Assembly (NCBI RefSeq): GCF_031202305.1
Contig: NZ_CP101731.1
Coordinates: 1,612,001-1,676,000 of the forward strand
From: Pelagibacterium sp. 26DY04
Lineage (GTDB): Bacteria; Pseudomonadota; Alphaproteobacteria; Rhizobiales; Devosiaceae
DNA: 64,000 nt
Direction: 5' to 3'
A program made the translations under genes and the position numbers. Below, one piece after another: positions 8,581 to 17,408 of this stretch. Position 1 is the stretch's first letter; every line of letters starts with the position of its first letter. The notes beneath the pieces are model-generated. The model was not told the origin of the DNA, made no database searches, and saw nothing but the letters and a program-made list of their open reading frames with translations.

Positions 8581-8994
8581 ATGGTTACCATCACAGCACG
8601 CCCCACCACCGTTTCTGCCCATCTCGACAAGGAGGGGCAGGGGGAAGTCGAAGCCCGGTCGGGCGCGCGCATGGCGCTGGCTGCGATGGCCCGGGACGAG
8701 GGGATGACCCCGCTCGAACTGATGGACGCGGCGCTCGCCGGGTGTCTCGTCTTGAGCGTGCGCATCGCGGCCCGCAAATTCGGCTGGCAGGACCGGCTCG
8801 AGGGTGTATCGGTCGATGTAACGCACACCAAAGGCGAAGGCGCGCCCTCGAGGGTCGCCGAATTTGCTTGCGACTTCAACATCGGGGGAGACTTTACCGA
8901 TGAGGAGCGCCGGCAGCTCATCGCGGAGTCCCATGCCGTCTGCACGGTGGGCAACACCCTCGAGCGCGGCGCCAGCATCGTGGACGTCGAATGA
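8581..8994 (+). CDS. OsmC family peroxiredoxin-like protein
   Basis: 137 residues of the OsmC/Ohr fold. The two family cysteines are present: Cys55 in AGCLVLSV at the start of the central helix and Cys121 in HAVCTVGNTL. In characterised members these act as the peroxidatic and resolving thiols that reduce organic hydroperoxides. The gene is divergent from the peptide importer across about 250 bp and overlaps the next gene by ATGA (8991-8994), suggesting a redox-defence pair. Confidence 0.88.
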   Translation: MVTITARPTTVSAHLDKEGQGEVEARSGARMALAAMARDEGMTPLELMDAALAGCLVLSVRIAARKFGWQDRLEGVSVDVTHTKGEGAPSRVAEFACDFNIGGDFTDEERRQLIAESHAVCTVGNTLERGASIVDVE

Positions 8995-9515
8995 TCGGAA
9001 AACCCTATATCGGCCAACTCGATCTCGATCGTGCCCGACCCGAGCAGAAGGCGGCCCATGATGAAGAATTGCGTCTGCGCGGACGCATGACCAATATGAA
9101 GCGCACTCTCGTTCATTCTCCCGTGGCGCTCAGGGTTTATGGCGAATGGTTCGCGCTGCGCGACGAGCTGGCCCCCGTGATCGGCGATCGCGCCGTCCTG
9201 ACGCTTTGCCTGGCGATTAGCGCCGAGATGGACAATGTCGTGGGCATGGCCTTCATGCGCCGGGGACTGGCGGGCCTGACCGACGAGGCCCCGGCCATCG
9301 CGATCGATCTTGGCATCGTCGAAGCCTTCGGCAGGGCTTTTGCGGCCGATGCCAAGGCAATTCCTCCGGCAGTATGGTCGAATCTCTCGCAGGCGCTGCC
9401 GGAGAAGACGCTTGTCGACCTCACGGCCTTGGCGGGGATAATGATGGCGACCAACGCCTTCATGGATGCGGTGGGAACCGAGCCCGATCCCGAACTGGCG
9501 GCTTTCATTGCCTAA
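8991..9515 (+). CDS. AhpD/carboxymuconolactone decarboxylase-like protein without CxxC
   Basis: 174 residues, almost all helical. The central segment (about 62-95, around LTLCLAISAEMDN) resembles the AhpD/CMD fold, but the redox CxxC of AhpD is not present; only one cysteine (Cys73) lies in that helix. Translationally coupled to the OsmC gene. A peroxide-related or unknown enzymatic role is possible. The family call is tentative because the key catalytic pair is missing. Confidence 0.6.
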   Translation: MIGKPYIGQLDLDRARPEQKAAHDEELRLRGRMTNMKRTLVHSPVALRVYGEWFALRDELAPVIGDRAVLTLCLAISAEMDNVVGMAFMRRGLAGLTDEAPAIAIDLGIVEAFGRAFAADAKAIPPAVWSNLSQALPEKTLVDLTALAGIMMATNAFMDAVGTEPDPELAAFIA

Positions 9516-9556
9516 GGCCGACCCTCCTGCGCTGGTCCTTGTCAAAGTGCTTCGAG

Positions 9557-10546
9557 CTAGTCGATAAGCAAGGGGGGAAGGTGCAGATAGCGTGTCGCCT
9601 TGCGCTTGCTCTCGATATCGGCCCAGACACGGGTCACCTGGTCCGGGGTCAGCCCGGTGGCCGTGGCCACCTCCTCGCGGGAGACGCCCAGGTCAAGGCC
9701 GAGAAGGCACAGGTCCATTTGGGCATAAGGCACTGAGAAATAAAACTCTTCCTGCGACTGGGCCAGGGACCAGGTGTCGGTGGTGGGCGGGCGGCGGCAT
9801 ATCTCCTTGGGCACGCCAAGATACTCGGCAAGCTGATAAACCTGCGACTTCAGAAGATGGGCGATGGGCTTTATGTCAGCCGCCCCGTCGCCATTCTTGA
9901 CGAAAAAGCCCTGATCGTATTCGAGCCTGTTGGGCGTGCCGATCACCGCGTAGTTGAGCCGGTCGGCATGGAAATATTCGAGCTGCTTGCGGGTACGTTG
10001 CTTCATGTTGGTGGCGGCGATGATCGCCAGATAGATTTCGGCGGGCATGCGCAGCTTGCGGGTTTCGCCCGCCGGCGATTGCACGACAAGAAAGGAAATG
10101 GCCAAGCTGTCGCTTTCGAGCGCATTGGCGATGACGACCTTGCAGCCCCAGCCCGGCCCGAACTCGGGCACAAGGGCGCGGATGGCGTCATCGCGGCGGC
10201 GATAGCAGCCCATGGCGTCGAGTGTTTCCCCGATATTCTCGACCACGCCCGCGATGCCGAAATGGGCCAGCAGCATTTCCGCGAGCTTCTGGCTTTCGGG
10301 GTCGGAATCGTTTTCCGGCATCATGACGGCGAACGCCCGTTCGGGACCCACCGCGCGGGCCGCCAGCGCGGCGCAGACGCTCGAATCGATGCCTCCGGAT
10401 ACGCCCAGAACCAATCCCCGGCGCTTGAGGTCGGTGCGCAGCTGCCGGCGCATGGCCAGGACGATGCGCTCGACCTCAGCCTCGGCATCGAGGACCAGGG
10501 CATCCCTTGAGAACGGCGCGGCGAAGGAAGGGGCAAGGTTGGACAT
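9557..10546 (-). CDS. NadE-like NAD(+) synthetase / ATP pyrophosphatase
   Basis: 329 residues with the ATP-pyrophosphatase loop SGGIDSS at 50-56. Later segments (GTPNRLEYDQGFFVKNGDGAADI and YQLAEYLGVPKEI) follow ammonia-dependent NAD synthetases, which adenylate and amidate nicotinate adenine dinucleotide. There is no N-terminal nitrilase domain, so it would use free ammonia or ammonia from a partner. The C-terminal loop that in NadE holds the substrate (PPTADL...DE) reads PPTTDTWSLAQSQEEFYF, so it is divergent. It is the last gene of a cluster with an AMP-forming ligase, ACP and AsnB-like protein and starts on the ligase stop (TGATG at 10544-10548). It could be the cell's NAD synthetase or a repurposed amidating enzyme of the cluster. 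Confidence 0.82.
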   Translation of the reverse strand: MSNLAPSFAAPFSRDALVLDAEAEVERIVLAMRRQLRTDLKRRGLVLGVSGGIDSSVCAALAARAVGPERAFAVMMPENDSDPESQKLAEMLLAHFGIAGVVENIGETLDAMGCYRRRDDAIRALVPEFGPGWGCKVVIANALESDSLAISFLVVQSPAGETRKLRMPAEIYLAIIAATNMKQRTRKQLEYFHADRLNYAVIGTPNRLEYDQGFFVKNGDGAADIKPIAHLLKSQVYQLAEYLGVPKEICRRPPTTDTWSLAQSQEEFYFSVPYAQMDLCLLGLDLGVSREEVATATGLTPDQVTRVWADIESKRKATRYLHLPPLLID

Positions 10547-12078
10547 CAGAGAAGACTGTCTGCCGCAAGGCGGCGGCTGAGTTTACCGGTGTCGGTGGTG
10601 GGCAGGCTCTGGCGGAACACGACGTGCTTGGGGACCATGAAATCCTCGAGCAGCCTGGCGCAGTGGCGGATCACGTCCTGCTCGGTAAGGCTTGGGTCTC
10701 GCGCGATAACGAGCGCGCAGATCGCCTGCCCGAGCACGGGGTCCTCGCGGCCCACCACGATGGCCTCGGAAATTCCCGGATGAGCGGCGAGGACGGCTTC
10801 GACTTCCTTGGGCGCGACCTTCTCGCCGCGCGTCTTGATGATGTCGTCCTTGCGCCCCACGAAATAGAGGAAGCCTTCGCTGTCGGCATAAAACAGGTCG
10901 CCCGTCGCAAGCACCCTTTCGCCTGGATTGGGGCCGGGCCGCAGCGCCCTGGCGGTGGCTTCGGGATTCTCCCAATAGCCCTGCATGACATGCGGCCCCG
11001 AAATGACCAGTTCTCCTCTCACTCCGGCAGGCACGGGCTTGCCGTCATCGTCCACCACGTAGGCCCGTGTGCCCGGAATGGCGATGCCGACCGAGCCGAT
11101 CTTGTCCTTGAGCCGGGCCGGAGGCAGCCAGGTGCAGCGCTTGCATTCGGTGAGCCCATACATCGAAAAAATTGCGGTCGTGGGGAACAGGGCCTGCAAT
11201 TTCTCGATATGGGCGGGCGGGAGGGCCGCAGCGGTGTTGGTGATATAGCGCAGCGCAGGGAAACCGCCGGGCTCAAGCCCCTCGATATTGAGGATCATCG
11301 CCGCCATGGTCGGCACAAGGGGCAGACCGGTCACCCGTTCGGCGCGCATGGTCTCGAAAATGGCCTGCGGGAAGGCGAAGGATTTTTCGAGCACCAGTGT
11401 CGCGCCCATGCGGACCGCCATCAGAACCTGGTAGAGCCCATAGTCGAAAGCGAGCGGCAGGACGTTGAGGATGATGTCGTCCTCGGTATTTTCCAGATAG
11501 GTGGTAATGGACCGCGACGCAGCATCGATATTGGCGTGAGTCATCATCACGCCCTTGGGGCTCCCGGTCGAGCCAGACGTATAGATCAGCATGGCGAGAT
11601 CGTCCGCACCGCCACCATGGTCCGGTACGGGCCTGCCCTCACCGATCAACGCCGGCAAATGGCGCGCCTGGGGCAGGGCCGGGGATGGGTTTCCAGCGAG
11701 CACCGCAAGGGGTTGTGCCTGGGCATGTTCAAGCGCCTCGGCGAGCACCGGCGCTGTGCGCGTCCCGGTGATCACCGCCGTGGCACGGCAATTGTCGATG
11801 ATATAGGCGAGCTTGGCCGATTTGGTTGAGGCATTGATCGGCGAAAAGACCGCCCCGGCCTTGAGGATTGCGAAAATCGCGACGACCGCTTCCCAGCAAT
11901 TGTCCAGAAAGACCAGCACCCGGTCTCCACGCCTGACCCCCGCTTGCGCCAGCCCCCCGGCGAGAGCGCTGGACAGGCGATCGAGCTCTGAATAATCGAG
12001 CCGCGTCAGCCCGGCGACCAGGGCCGTCTTGCCGGGCAGGCGCGCAGCACTTTGGCTCAGAAAGCTCTCGACACGCAT
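10546..12078 (-). CDS. AMP-forming acyl/aminoacyl ligase of a biosynthetic cluster
   Basis: 510-residue ANL-superfamily adenylating enzyme. The P-loop-like core motif YTSGSTGSPKG is at 166-176, the YGLTE motif near 320, TGD near 400 and the C-terminal catalytic lysine (TDTGKLSRR, Lys499) are all present, so it should form an acyl-adenylate and transfer it to a thiol. Directly upstream in the operon is an acyl carrier protein, the likely acceptor. The TECKR variant after YGLTE resembles ligases from polysaccharide and exosortase-associated clusters (from memory, not checked). The start lies within the 3' end of the ACP gene (22-nt overlap) behind an AGGAAA site. Confidence 0.88.
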   Translation of the reverse strand: MRVESFLSQSAARLPGKTALVAGLTRLDYSELDRLSSALAGGLAQAGVRRGDRVLVFLDNCWEAVVAIFAILKAGAVFSPINASTKSAKLAYIIDNCRATAVITGTRTAPVLAEALEHAQAQPLAVLAGNPSPALPQARHLPALIGEGRPVPDHGGGADDLAMLIYTSGSTGSPKGVMMTHANIDAASRSITTYLENTEDDIILNVLPLAFDYGLYQVLMAVRMGATLVLEKSFAFPQAIFETMRAERVTGLPLVPTMAAMILNIEGLEPGGFPALRYITNTAAALPPAHIEKLQALFPTTAIFSMYGLTECKRCTWLPPARLKDKIGSVGIAIPGTRAYVVDDDGKPVPAGVRGELVISGPHVMQGYWENPEATARALRPGPNPGERVLATGDLFYADSEGFLYFVGRKDDIIKTRGEKVAPKEVEAVLAAHPGISEAIVVGREDPVLGQAICALVIARDPSLTEQDVIRHCARLLEDFMVPKHVVFRQSLPTTDTGKLSRRLAADSLL

Positions 12079-12347
12079 TCTGGATTTCCTCGGGTGGCGG
12101 GGCCTGCGCCCCTTTCAGCCACGAACCGCGCGATGGCATCGACCGAGTCCAGATTGGCGGGCACGATGTCTGAATCGGCGACCGGGACCGCCAAGCTCTC
12201 CTCGATGAACGCCACCAGCTCAAGCACCGCCGTTGAATCGATGATCTCGTTATCGATCAGCGAGGCGGAATTCTCGACCATGGAGTCGGCATCCCCGAAC
12301 AGGAAGTTTTCAATGATGAAGGCGCGGATGCGATCGTGTGCAGTCAT
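12057..12347 (-). CDS. Acyl carrier protein
   Basis: 96-residue acidic helical protein of the phosphopantetheine-binding family. The attachment serine is Ser38 in IIDSTAVLELV, the cluster's version of the DSL motif, and is followed by the usual acidic helix with FIEE. It should carry the acyl or aminoacyl group activated by the adjacent AMP-ligase as a thioester. The C-terminal tail of about 15 residues overlaps the ligase start. The ATG overlaps the AsnB-like stop as ATGA. A general AcpS for its activation is encoded at 27638. Confidence 0.9.
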   Translation of the reverse strand: MTAHDRIRAFIIENFLFGDADSMVENSASLIDNEIIDSTAVLELVAFIEESLAVPVADSDIVPANLDSVDAIARFVAERGAGPATRGNPECVSRAF

Positions 12348-14308
12348 GTCAATTCCCTGCCGTAGGTTGGTTGTGATTGGTCGAGCGTGTTGGTGACCGA
12401 GAACTGGCCGTGCCAGAGCTGACCCGACAAAACGCCGACGAAACCGGCATTGTCGCGAAAGCCCGAAAGCTTGCCCGCAGCCAGCTTTGCCTGCAGTTTT
12501 TGCACCGCGTCAGGATTGAACATGCCCGCTTGGGCAACGGCCCTGCGGGAAAGCGCGGCAGCGTCATAGGGGGCATCGCTTGCCGCGAATGCGGCGCTGT
12601 CGGGCGCGCGATAGGGTTGCTTGGTGCGCCTGCCAATCGTTTTAGGCATCAGATGCGCTGTCGCGCGGCGCAGGATGTGCTTTTCTTCCAGTCCTCTGAG
12701 TTTGAGCGCCGGGGAAATCCCTGCCGCCAGCTCAACAAGCCGGTGATCGAGGAAGGGAAATCGCCCCTCCACCCCATGCGCCATGGCCATCCGGTCGCCC
12801 TGCGCGGAGAGAATATAGCCGGGCAGGAGATAGCGCGTTTCGAGAAATTGCGCCTGATGTAGCGGATGCCAATGGCCAAATCGGGCCGGGAGCTGGGCGG
12901 CCAATTCTTCGGCAGCATCATAGCCCGCAAGCGTGGCCTTGAGATCGGCGGAAAAGAACAGTTTTGCCGCCGACGTCGAACGGAAGCGCGGACGATGGGA
13001 AAACAGCGGATCGTCCAGCCTTGCCGCCTCGACCCCGAAATAGGCGGCAAGATAACTGGCATTCTGCTTTTGGAACTCGGGCAGGTAGGGATAGAGCCGT
13101 TTGAACAGCAGCGCGCGGCCTTGCGATTTCGGATCGCGGGCGCAGAAGCGGCGCACCTTGGCCTCCTTGAAGATATCGTAGCCGGCAAAGACCTCATCGG
13201 CCCCCTCTCCGGTGAGCACGACCTTGTAACCCTTTGCTCGTACAAGTGCCGACAGCAGGTGGAGCGGCGCAGGGGCCGTGCGCAAAACAGGACGCTCGAC
13301 CATGCGCACGACATCGGGAAATACATCGGCAATATCAGCATTGCGACAGAGCACCTGGGCGTGTTCGGTTCCCAGAGCCGAAACCATCTCGTGCTGGTAA
13401 GCGCTTTCGTCATACTCGGCGCTTTCAAAGGCGACCGAGAAGGTGGACAGGCCATCGGGTTTTTCCCGCGCCGCCAGTGCCGCAACGATCGCAGAGTCGA
13501 GCCCGCCCGAAAGATAGGACCCAACCGGCACATCGGCTCGCAGCCGGATGCGCGTCGCATCGGTCAGAAGGTCCAGAACCTCCTCGGCGACGCTTTGCGC
13601 ACTGCCGGTTTGCGAGGCGTCGGCTTCATCGGGATAGTCGAGCTGCCAATAGGGGCGGATCTGCGGCTTACCGCCCTGGAAAAGCATCAGATGCGCGGGC
13701 GGAAGCTCGAAGATGCCCTTGAAGATGGTGCGCGGGGCCAGCGGCGACCACAGGGTGAAAATCTGGTCGAGGGCCGGCGGATCGAGTTCGGCTGAAAGCT
13801 GCGGGTGACAGAACAGCGCCTTGGCTTCCGAAGCAAAGACGATCCCTGTTCCGGTCCGTGCCCAATATAGCGGGCGTACGCCCATGCGGTCCCGGGCCAG
13901 GAGCAAGCGGCGGTTGGGCCTGTCCCATAGAGCGAACGCGAAATCGCCATTGATATGGCTCACGCAGTCGGCGCCGTATTCCCGGTAGAGCTTGAGGATG
14001 ACTTCGGTATCGCTATGGGTACGGAACCGATGTCCGCGCTGTTCGAGTTCGGCTCGCAGTTCGGGAAAGTTGAACACCTCACCGTTATAGCTCAGCATCA
14101 GCCCCGCCTCGGGATCGGCCATGGGTTGCTGCCCGTCGGCCAGCCCAACGATGGACAGGCGGCGATGTCCCAACCCGATCCCTGCTTCCGCCCAATGACC
14201 CGCGGCATCCGGGCCGCGATGCGCGATAGCCCGCGTCATGGCAACGAGCAGGGCGAGCCCTTCTGGCGCACCCAACGCATCGTCCCGATAGCCGGCTATG
14301 CCGCACAT
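12344..14308 (-). CDS. Asparagine synthetase-like glutamine amidotransferase (AsnB family)
   Basis: 654 residues. The N-terminal Ntn glutaminase domain begins with Cys2 (MCGIAG), with RGPD at 31-34 and NGEVFN at 75-80. The C-terminal ATP-pyrophosphatase domain has SGGLDSA at 267-273 and a later GEGADEVFAGYD motif. The enzyme type adenylates a carboxylate and amidates it with glutamine nitrogen. Within a cluster holding an ACP and an AMP-ligase the substrate is probably not free aspartate, but this is inference; secondary-metabolism and polysaccharide clusters often use such homologues. The ATG follows GAGGGAGA. Confidence 0.9.
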   Translation of the reverse strand: MCGIAGYRDDALGAPEGLALLVAMTRAIAHRGPDAAGHWAEAGIGLGHRRLSIVGLADGQQPMADPEAGLMLSYNGEVFNFPELRAELEQRGHRFRTHSDTEVILKLYREYGADCVSHINGDFAFALWDRPNRRLLLARDRMGVRPLYWARTGTGIVFASEAKALFCHPQLSAELDPPALDQIFTLWSPLAPRTIFKGIFELPPAHLMLFQGGKPQIRPYWQLDYPDEADASQTGSAQSVAEEVLDLLTDATRIRLRADVPVGSYLSGGLDSAIVAALAAREKPDGLSTFSVAFESAEYDESAYQHEMVSALGTEHAQVLCRNADIADVFPDVVRMVERPVLRTAPAPLHLLSALVRAKGYKVVLTGEGADEVFAGYDIFKEAKVRRFCARDPKSQGRALLFKRLYPYLPEFQKQNASYLAAYFGVEAARLDDPLFSHRPRFRSTSAAKLFFSADLKATLAGYDAAEELAAQLPARFGHWHPLHQAQFLETRYLLPGYILSAQGDRMAMAHGVEGRFPFLDHRLVELAAGISPALKLRGLEEKHILRRATAHLMPKTIGRRTKQPYRAPDSAAFAASDAPYDAAALSRRAVAQAGMFNPDAVQKLQAKLAAGKLSGFRDNAGFVGVLSGQLWHGQFSVTNTLDQSQPTYGRELT

Positions 14309-14403
14309 GCTGGAAAGTCTCCCTCAGATCCTGTCGTCGTACCCGGTTTCATCAAACTATGGGACTTGGCGCGACGCGCGCCAAAGTCGTTGTGGCGGTC
14401 GGT

Positions 14404-15540
14404 TCAGTTGAACGTCCCCCCGATAATTCGCGTCCAGCTTTCTCCAACCAGCCCATTGAAATGCGCCCGCCCCTCCGCAAACGCGGCAACGAGCGCCGTA
14501 TCCTTGCCGTGGATGACGCTGGCCCCCGCGTGAGCCAGCGGAGTCTTGCGACTCACAAGGGCGTCGAACAGCGATGGGGTAATCCTGCCGCGTACGCCAC
14601 AGGCCCCCAGATCGCGCGCGTAGCACAGCATGGCATCGAAAACGGGGCCCGCCTGTCCCGGAGCATGCAGGACGTCGAGCACTTGGGCCAAGGCACTGGG
14701 AGCGAAATGCAGCAGGAACCCCCCGATCGGATGCCCCGCCCGCGTCACGACCTCGCAAAGGTGCGGCGCGCCATATTCGGGTTTGTCCATCGCCTCGGCG
14801 ATCAACGCCGGCAAACACCCGTCTGGCCATACAGGCCTCACGGCATCCGCAGACAGCAGAACCTCCGTCAGCCGCGCGAAATCCGAGACCGAGACACGCC
14901 TTGCGTACACGCCGCCATGGGTGCGGAATTCGCCCGGAAGCCCTGTCCAACCCAACCGGCTGCCGTCTCGCGGCGCCAGCCTGTCCAGCAACTGCGCGAC
15001 TGGTGTTGCATAAGCCAGCCAGGGAACCCGTCGTGCCATCAGGGCAATGGCAAAGCTCACCGGCCTGAGGACGCGGAAATAGTCGTAGCTGTATCGGTCA
15101 AGGACCGTCCCGTGCAACTGCCGCCACATCGCCAGCGAGGCCTCTCCGGCCGTTTCGCTGAGCGTGACATCCTGCGGCCCGCTTACGGCCTTTCTGAGCA
15201 GGCGGGCGCCGATCGTGGGAGCCCGGTCATGTCCCTTTACCATCAGCGTCCCGAGGATCGCCGCGCGGATCGTCTTTTGGCGATAAACCATCGGCTGCAC
15301 CACGACCCCGACGAACCCTTCGACTTCTTCCTCATCCGAAACATAGACAAGGGAGGGGATTTCGGGATCGGCAAAAGGCCCGTCGATGAAATGTGAGCCG
15401 AGATAGGCCGCAAGACGCCTGGGTGCAGCGTCCCTGGCATGGTGCATCAAGGCATGGAAGAGCAGCGAAACCGCTTCGGCGTCCTTGCGCGCGAAGGGCC
15501 GGATCAAGTCGCCCCGCACTGTGTTTACCGGCGCGTTCAT
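14404..15540 (-). CDS. GNAT-family N-acyltransferase-like protein
   Basis: 378 residues. The N-terminal half (IRPFARKDAEAVSLLF, later VEGFVGVVVQPMVY) has the beta-alpha pattern of a GNAT domain, and a second GNAT-like segment can be seen around IGGFLLHFAPSA near residue 270, so two tandem GNAT-like folds are possible. Acetyl/acyl transfer to an amine is the family reaction; donor and acceptor are unknown. The ATG at 15540 overlaps the methyltransferase stop as ATGA. A 95-bp gap separates it from asnB downstream, the only sizeable gap in the cluster. Confidence 0.65.
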   Translation of the reverse strand: MNAPVNTVRGDLIRPFARKDAEAVSLLFHALMHHARDAAPRRLAAYLGSHFIDGPFADPEIPSLVYVSDEEEVEGFVGVVVQPMVYRQKTIRAAILGTLMVKGHDRAPTIGARLLRKAVSGPQDVTLSETAGEASLAMWRQLHGTVLDRYSYDYFRVLRPVSFAIALMARRVPWLAYATPVAQLLDRLAPRDGSRLGWTGLPGEFRTHGGVYARRVSVSDFARLTEVLLSADAVRPVWPDGCLPALIAEAMDKPEYGAPHLCEVVTRAGHPIGGFLLHFAPSALAQVLDVLHAPGQAGPVFDAMLCYARDLGACGVRGRITPSLFDALVSRKTPLAHAGASVIHGKDTALVAAFAEGRAHFNGLVGESWTRIIGGTFN

Positions 15541-16214
15541 CCACGGCCTCGGGCGATTAACTGGATGAAGACGACACGTTCCTGACCGTCCGCGTCATGG
15601 GCCCACTGCGGATCGCTCCACACCTTTGAGCGTTTGATCAGCGCGAAGATCTGGCGGGCCTGGCCGAGCCCGAACTCGAGCCCCAGCCATCCGCCCGCCT
15701 TGAGGAAGGTCGGGGCATCGGCAAGAATCCGTTGATGCAGTGCAATGCCATAGGGGCCACCATCAAAAGCTTCCCGCGGCTCCTTTGAGAGCAGATATGC
15801 GCGATCGCCTTGGGTCAGCCGCTTGGTGGAGATGTAGGGAGGATTGGCAATGATCATGTCGATCGAGCCTTCGAGAGTCAGGCCGTCCAGGGCGGCGAAC
15901 AGATCTCCCTGACACGCAGACACCTTTTGCCCCAGGCCCAGCCGCCCTATGTTGCTCCGCGTTGCTTCAATGGCGCCATCGGTGAGATCGCAGGCCCACA
16001 CCCTTGCGTTCGGCCTGTTTACCTGAATGGCGGCGGCAAGATTGCCCGCGCCGCAACACATGTCGATGATCGAGAGGTCGCCGGACTCCTCGTCGAGCCG
16101 GGAGAGCGCTTCCATGGCGAGGAGTTCCGTCTCGGTCCGCGGTCGCAAGACGGCCCCCGAGGCTTCGAACTCGAGCCCGAGAAATAACGTTGTTGCGACT
16201 GCTCCCGTCGACAT
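15537..16214 (-). CDS. SAM-dependent methyltransferase, HemK/PrmC-like
   Basis: 225 residues from the chosen ATG at 16214. SAM-binding motif I is DMCCGAGN (51-58) and motif IV is NPPY (124-127). NPPY marks enzymes that methylate planar nitrogen, such as glutamine side chains or bases. The upstream RPRTETELL (25-33) resembles the PrmC motif, but the N-terminal PrmC helical domain is absent. The frame extends to 16340 with several alternative ATGs; I chose 16214 for its GGGAG site and a sensible N-terminus. It is the first gene of the cluster, coupled to the GNAT gene. Its target could be a small molecule rather than a release factor. Confidence 0.75.
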   Translation of the reverse strand: MSTGAVATTLFLGLEFEASGAVLRPRTETELLAMEALSRLDEESGDLSIIDMCCGAGNLAAAIQVNRPNARVWACDLTDGAIEATRSNIGRLGLGQKVSACQGDLFAALDGLTLEGSIDMIIANPPYISTKRLTQGDRAYLLSKEPREAFDGGPYGIALHQRILADAPTFLKAGGWLGLEFGLGQARQIFALIKRSKVWSDPQWAHDADGQERVVFIQLIARGRG

Positions 16215-16392
16215 GGCGCGCGACTGCTCCCGCTTTTCGCCTCCCATCGACATTACGAGCATTGGCTCGCGGGCGCACTTCCGCCTATAGATGTAGGTGC
16301 GGCCAGTTTTGGGCGACGTTTTTTGCGCACGTCGCACCAAGCCTGCACGGCGCTTTTTGCGCCCTCGAGCAGAAATGCTGTCAATAATGCGG

Positions 16393-16441
16393 CCACTAAA
16401 ATGGGCGATTCTAAATCGTAATGATTAGGCCGTTTTAGTGG
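16393..16441. repeat. Perfect 9-bp inverted repeat upstream of a small lipoprotein ORF
   Basis: CCACTAAAA at 16393-16401 and TTTTAGTGG at 16433-16441 are perfect inverted arms 31 bp apart. The right arm ends 7 nt before the TTG start at 16449. It could be an operator or a folded leader; nothing else in the 16215-16597 interval is recognisable apart from the small ORF. Confidence 0.4.
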
Positions 16442-16448
16442 ATTTTAC

Positions 16449-16571
16449 TTGCGAATAGTACGGGTACTTCTGTCGTCGTCGGTCATTGCCGGCGTCCTAC
16501 TTGGGGCGCTTTCGACATGCAGTGGTGCCGGCGGCCAAACAATCGGCTACACGCTTAAGCCGACCGACTAA
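16449..16571 (+). CDS. Possible small lipoprotein (40 aa)
   Basis: TTG-started frame of 40 codons ending in TAA at 16569-16571. The translation starts MRIVRVLLSSSVIAGVLLGA and reads on into LSTC, a textbook lipoprotein signal peptide with a lipobox Cys at 24, then a short polar tail. The Shine-Dalgarno is weak and the start is non-ATG, so the case rests on the signal peptide alone. It stands alone between the methyltransferase (divergent) and tRNA-Ala. Confidence 0.35.
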   Translation: MRIVRVLLSSSVIAGVLLGALSTCSGAGGQTIGYTLKPTD

Positions 16572-16597
16572 ATTTCGGAAATTCGAGGAAGAATGAA

Positions 16598-16673
<76 letters not shown>

Positions 16674-16727
16674 ATTCAGCGACCGCTATTATCGCAATTT
16701 GTTTGGCACTGGAAGAGGGTCAAACGA

Positions 16728-17408
16728 CTATTCTGTCGGAAGGGCGAGGGCGATCTGGCCGGGAACGGTTTCCACCGGCTCGAACTGCAGGTTCCTGCAA
16801 TTGTCGTTGAATATCTCTACCCACATCGCAGCTCCGTGCTCGATATAGGCCACCCGGTTCGCCTCGCCCTCGATCGTGGCTTGTTCGGCCGCTGCGCGCG
16901 CGCGATCGACGGCGACCATGAAACCATCGTCGGCGAAATAGTTGCACCGGTCGATATCGATGGATCGCCAAGCCACGAGCGCGATGTCGATCATATCGCG
17001 CGCGATCTGCCGGCTGAAATCCATGTAAGGCACCAGATCGCTGTTGCCGCACTCGATCTCGGCGGCATCTGCATGCATGCGGGCGACACGGTCGGGCATG
17101 TCTTCGACAAGTGAGGAGGCGGCGACAACGATTTCCTGCAGCCGAAGCGTCGCGCCGACCTGTTCGAGAGGCGTGAGATATTGAAGCGAGGAATCGAACA
17201 GGGCGCAACGGGTCGTGACTTCGGTGCCCACGATCAGCGCATCGATGTCGATCAGCATCTGCTCGCTGCCGCTGGGCTGCTGACCAACCGCCACGTCGCT
17301 GCAGGCAAGACCAAAAAGAGCAATGGCAATGCATGCGCCCAGGCGAGGGGACAATCGATCAGGCAAAAGTGGTCCTTCCCAACGATAGAGGCCCCTCAAA
17401 TCTAGCAT
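16728..17408 (-). CDS. Hypothetical secreted or membrane-anchored protein
   Basis: 226 residues with a hydrophobic stretch at about 26-43 ([18 protein letters not shown]), probably a signal peptide after a longer N-terminal region, or a lipoprotein signal if translation starts later. The mature part is acidic and helical with four cysteines spread through it (after TTR, in EIECGN, IDRCNY and NDNCRN), which may form two disulfides in the periplasm. I do not recognise the family. It lies just beyond tRNA-Ala on the same strand and diverges from the porin gene. Confidence 0.65.
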   Translation of the reverse strand: MLDLRGLYRWEGPLLPDRLSPRLGACIAIALFGLACSDVAVGQQPSGSEQMLIDIDALIVGTEVTTRCALFDSSLQYLTPLEQVGATLRLQEIVVAASSLVEDMPDRVARMHADAAEIECGNSDLVPYMDFSRQIARDMIDIALVAWRSIDIDRCNYFADDGFMVAVDRARAAAEQATIEGEANRVAYIEHGAAMWVEIFNDNCRNLQFEPVETVPGQIALALPTE

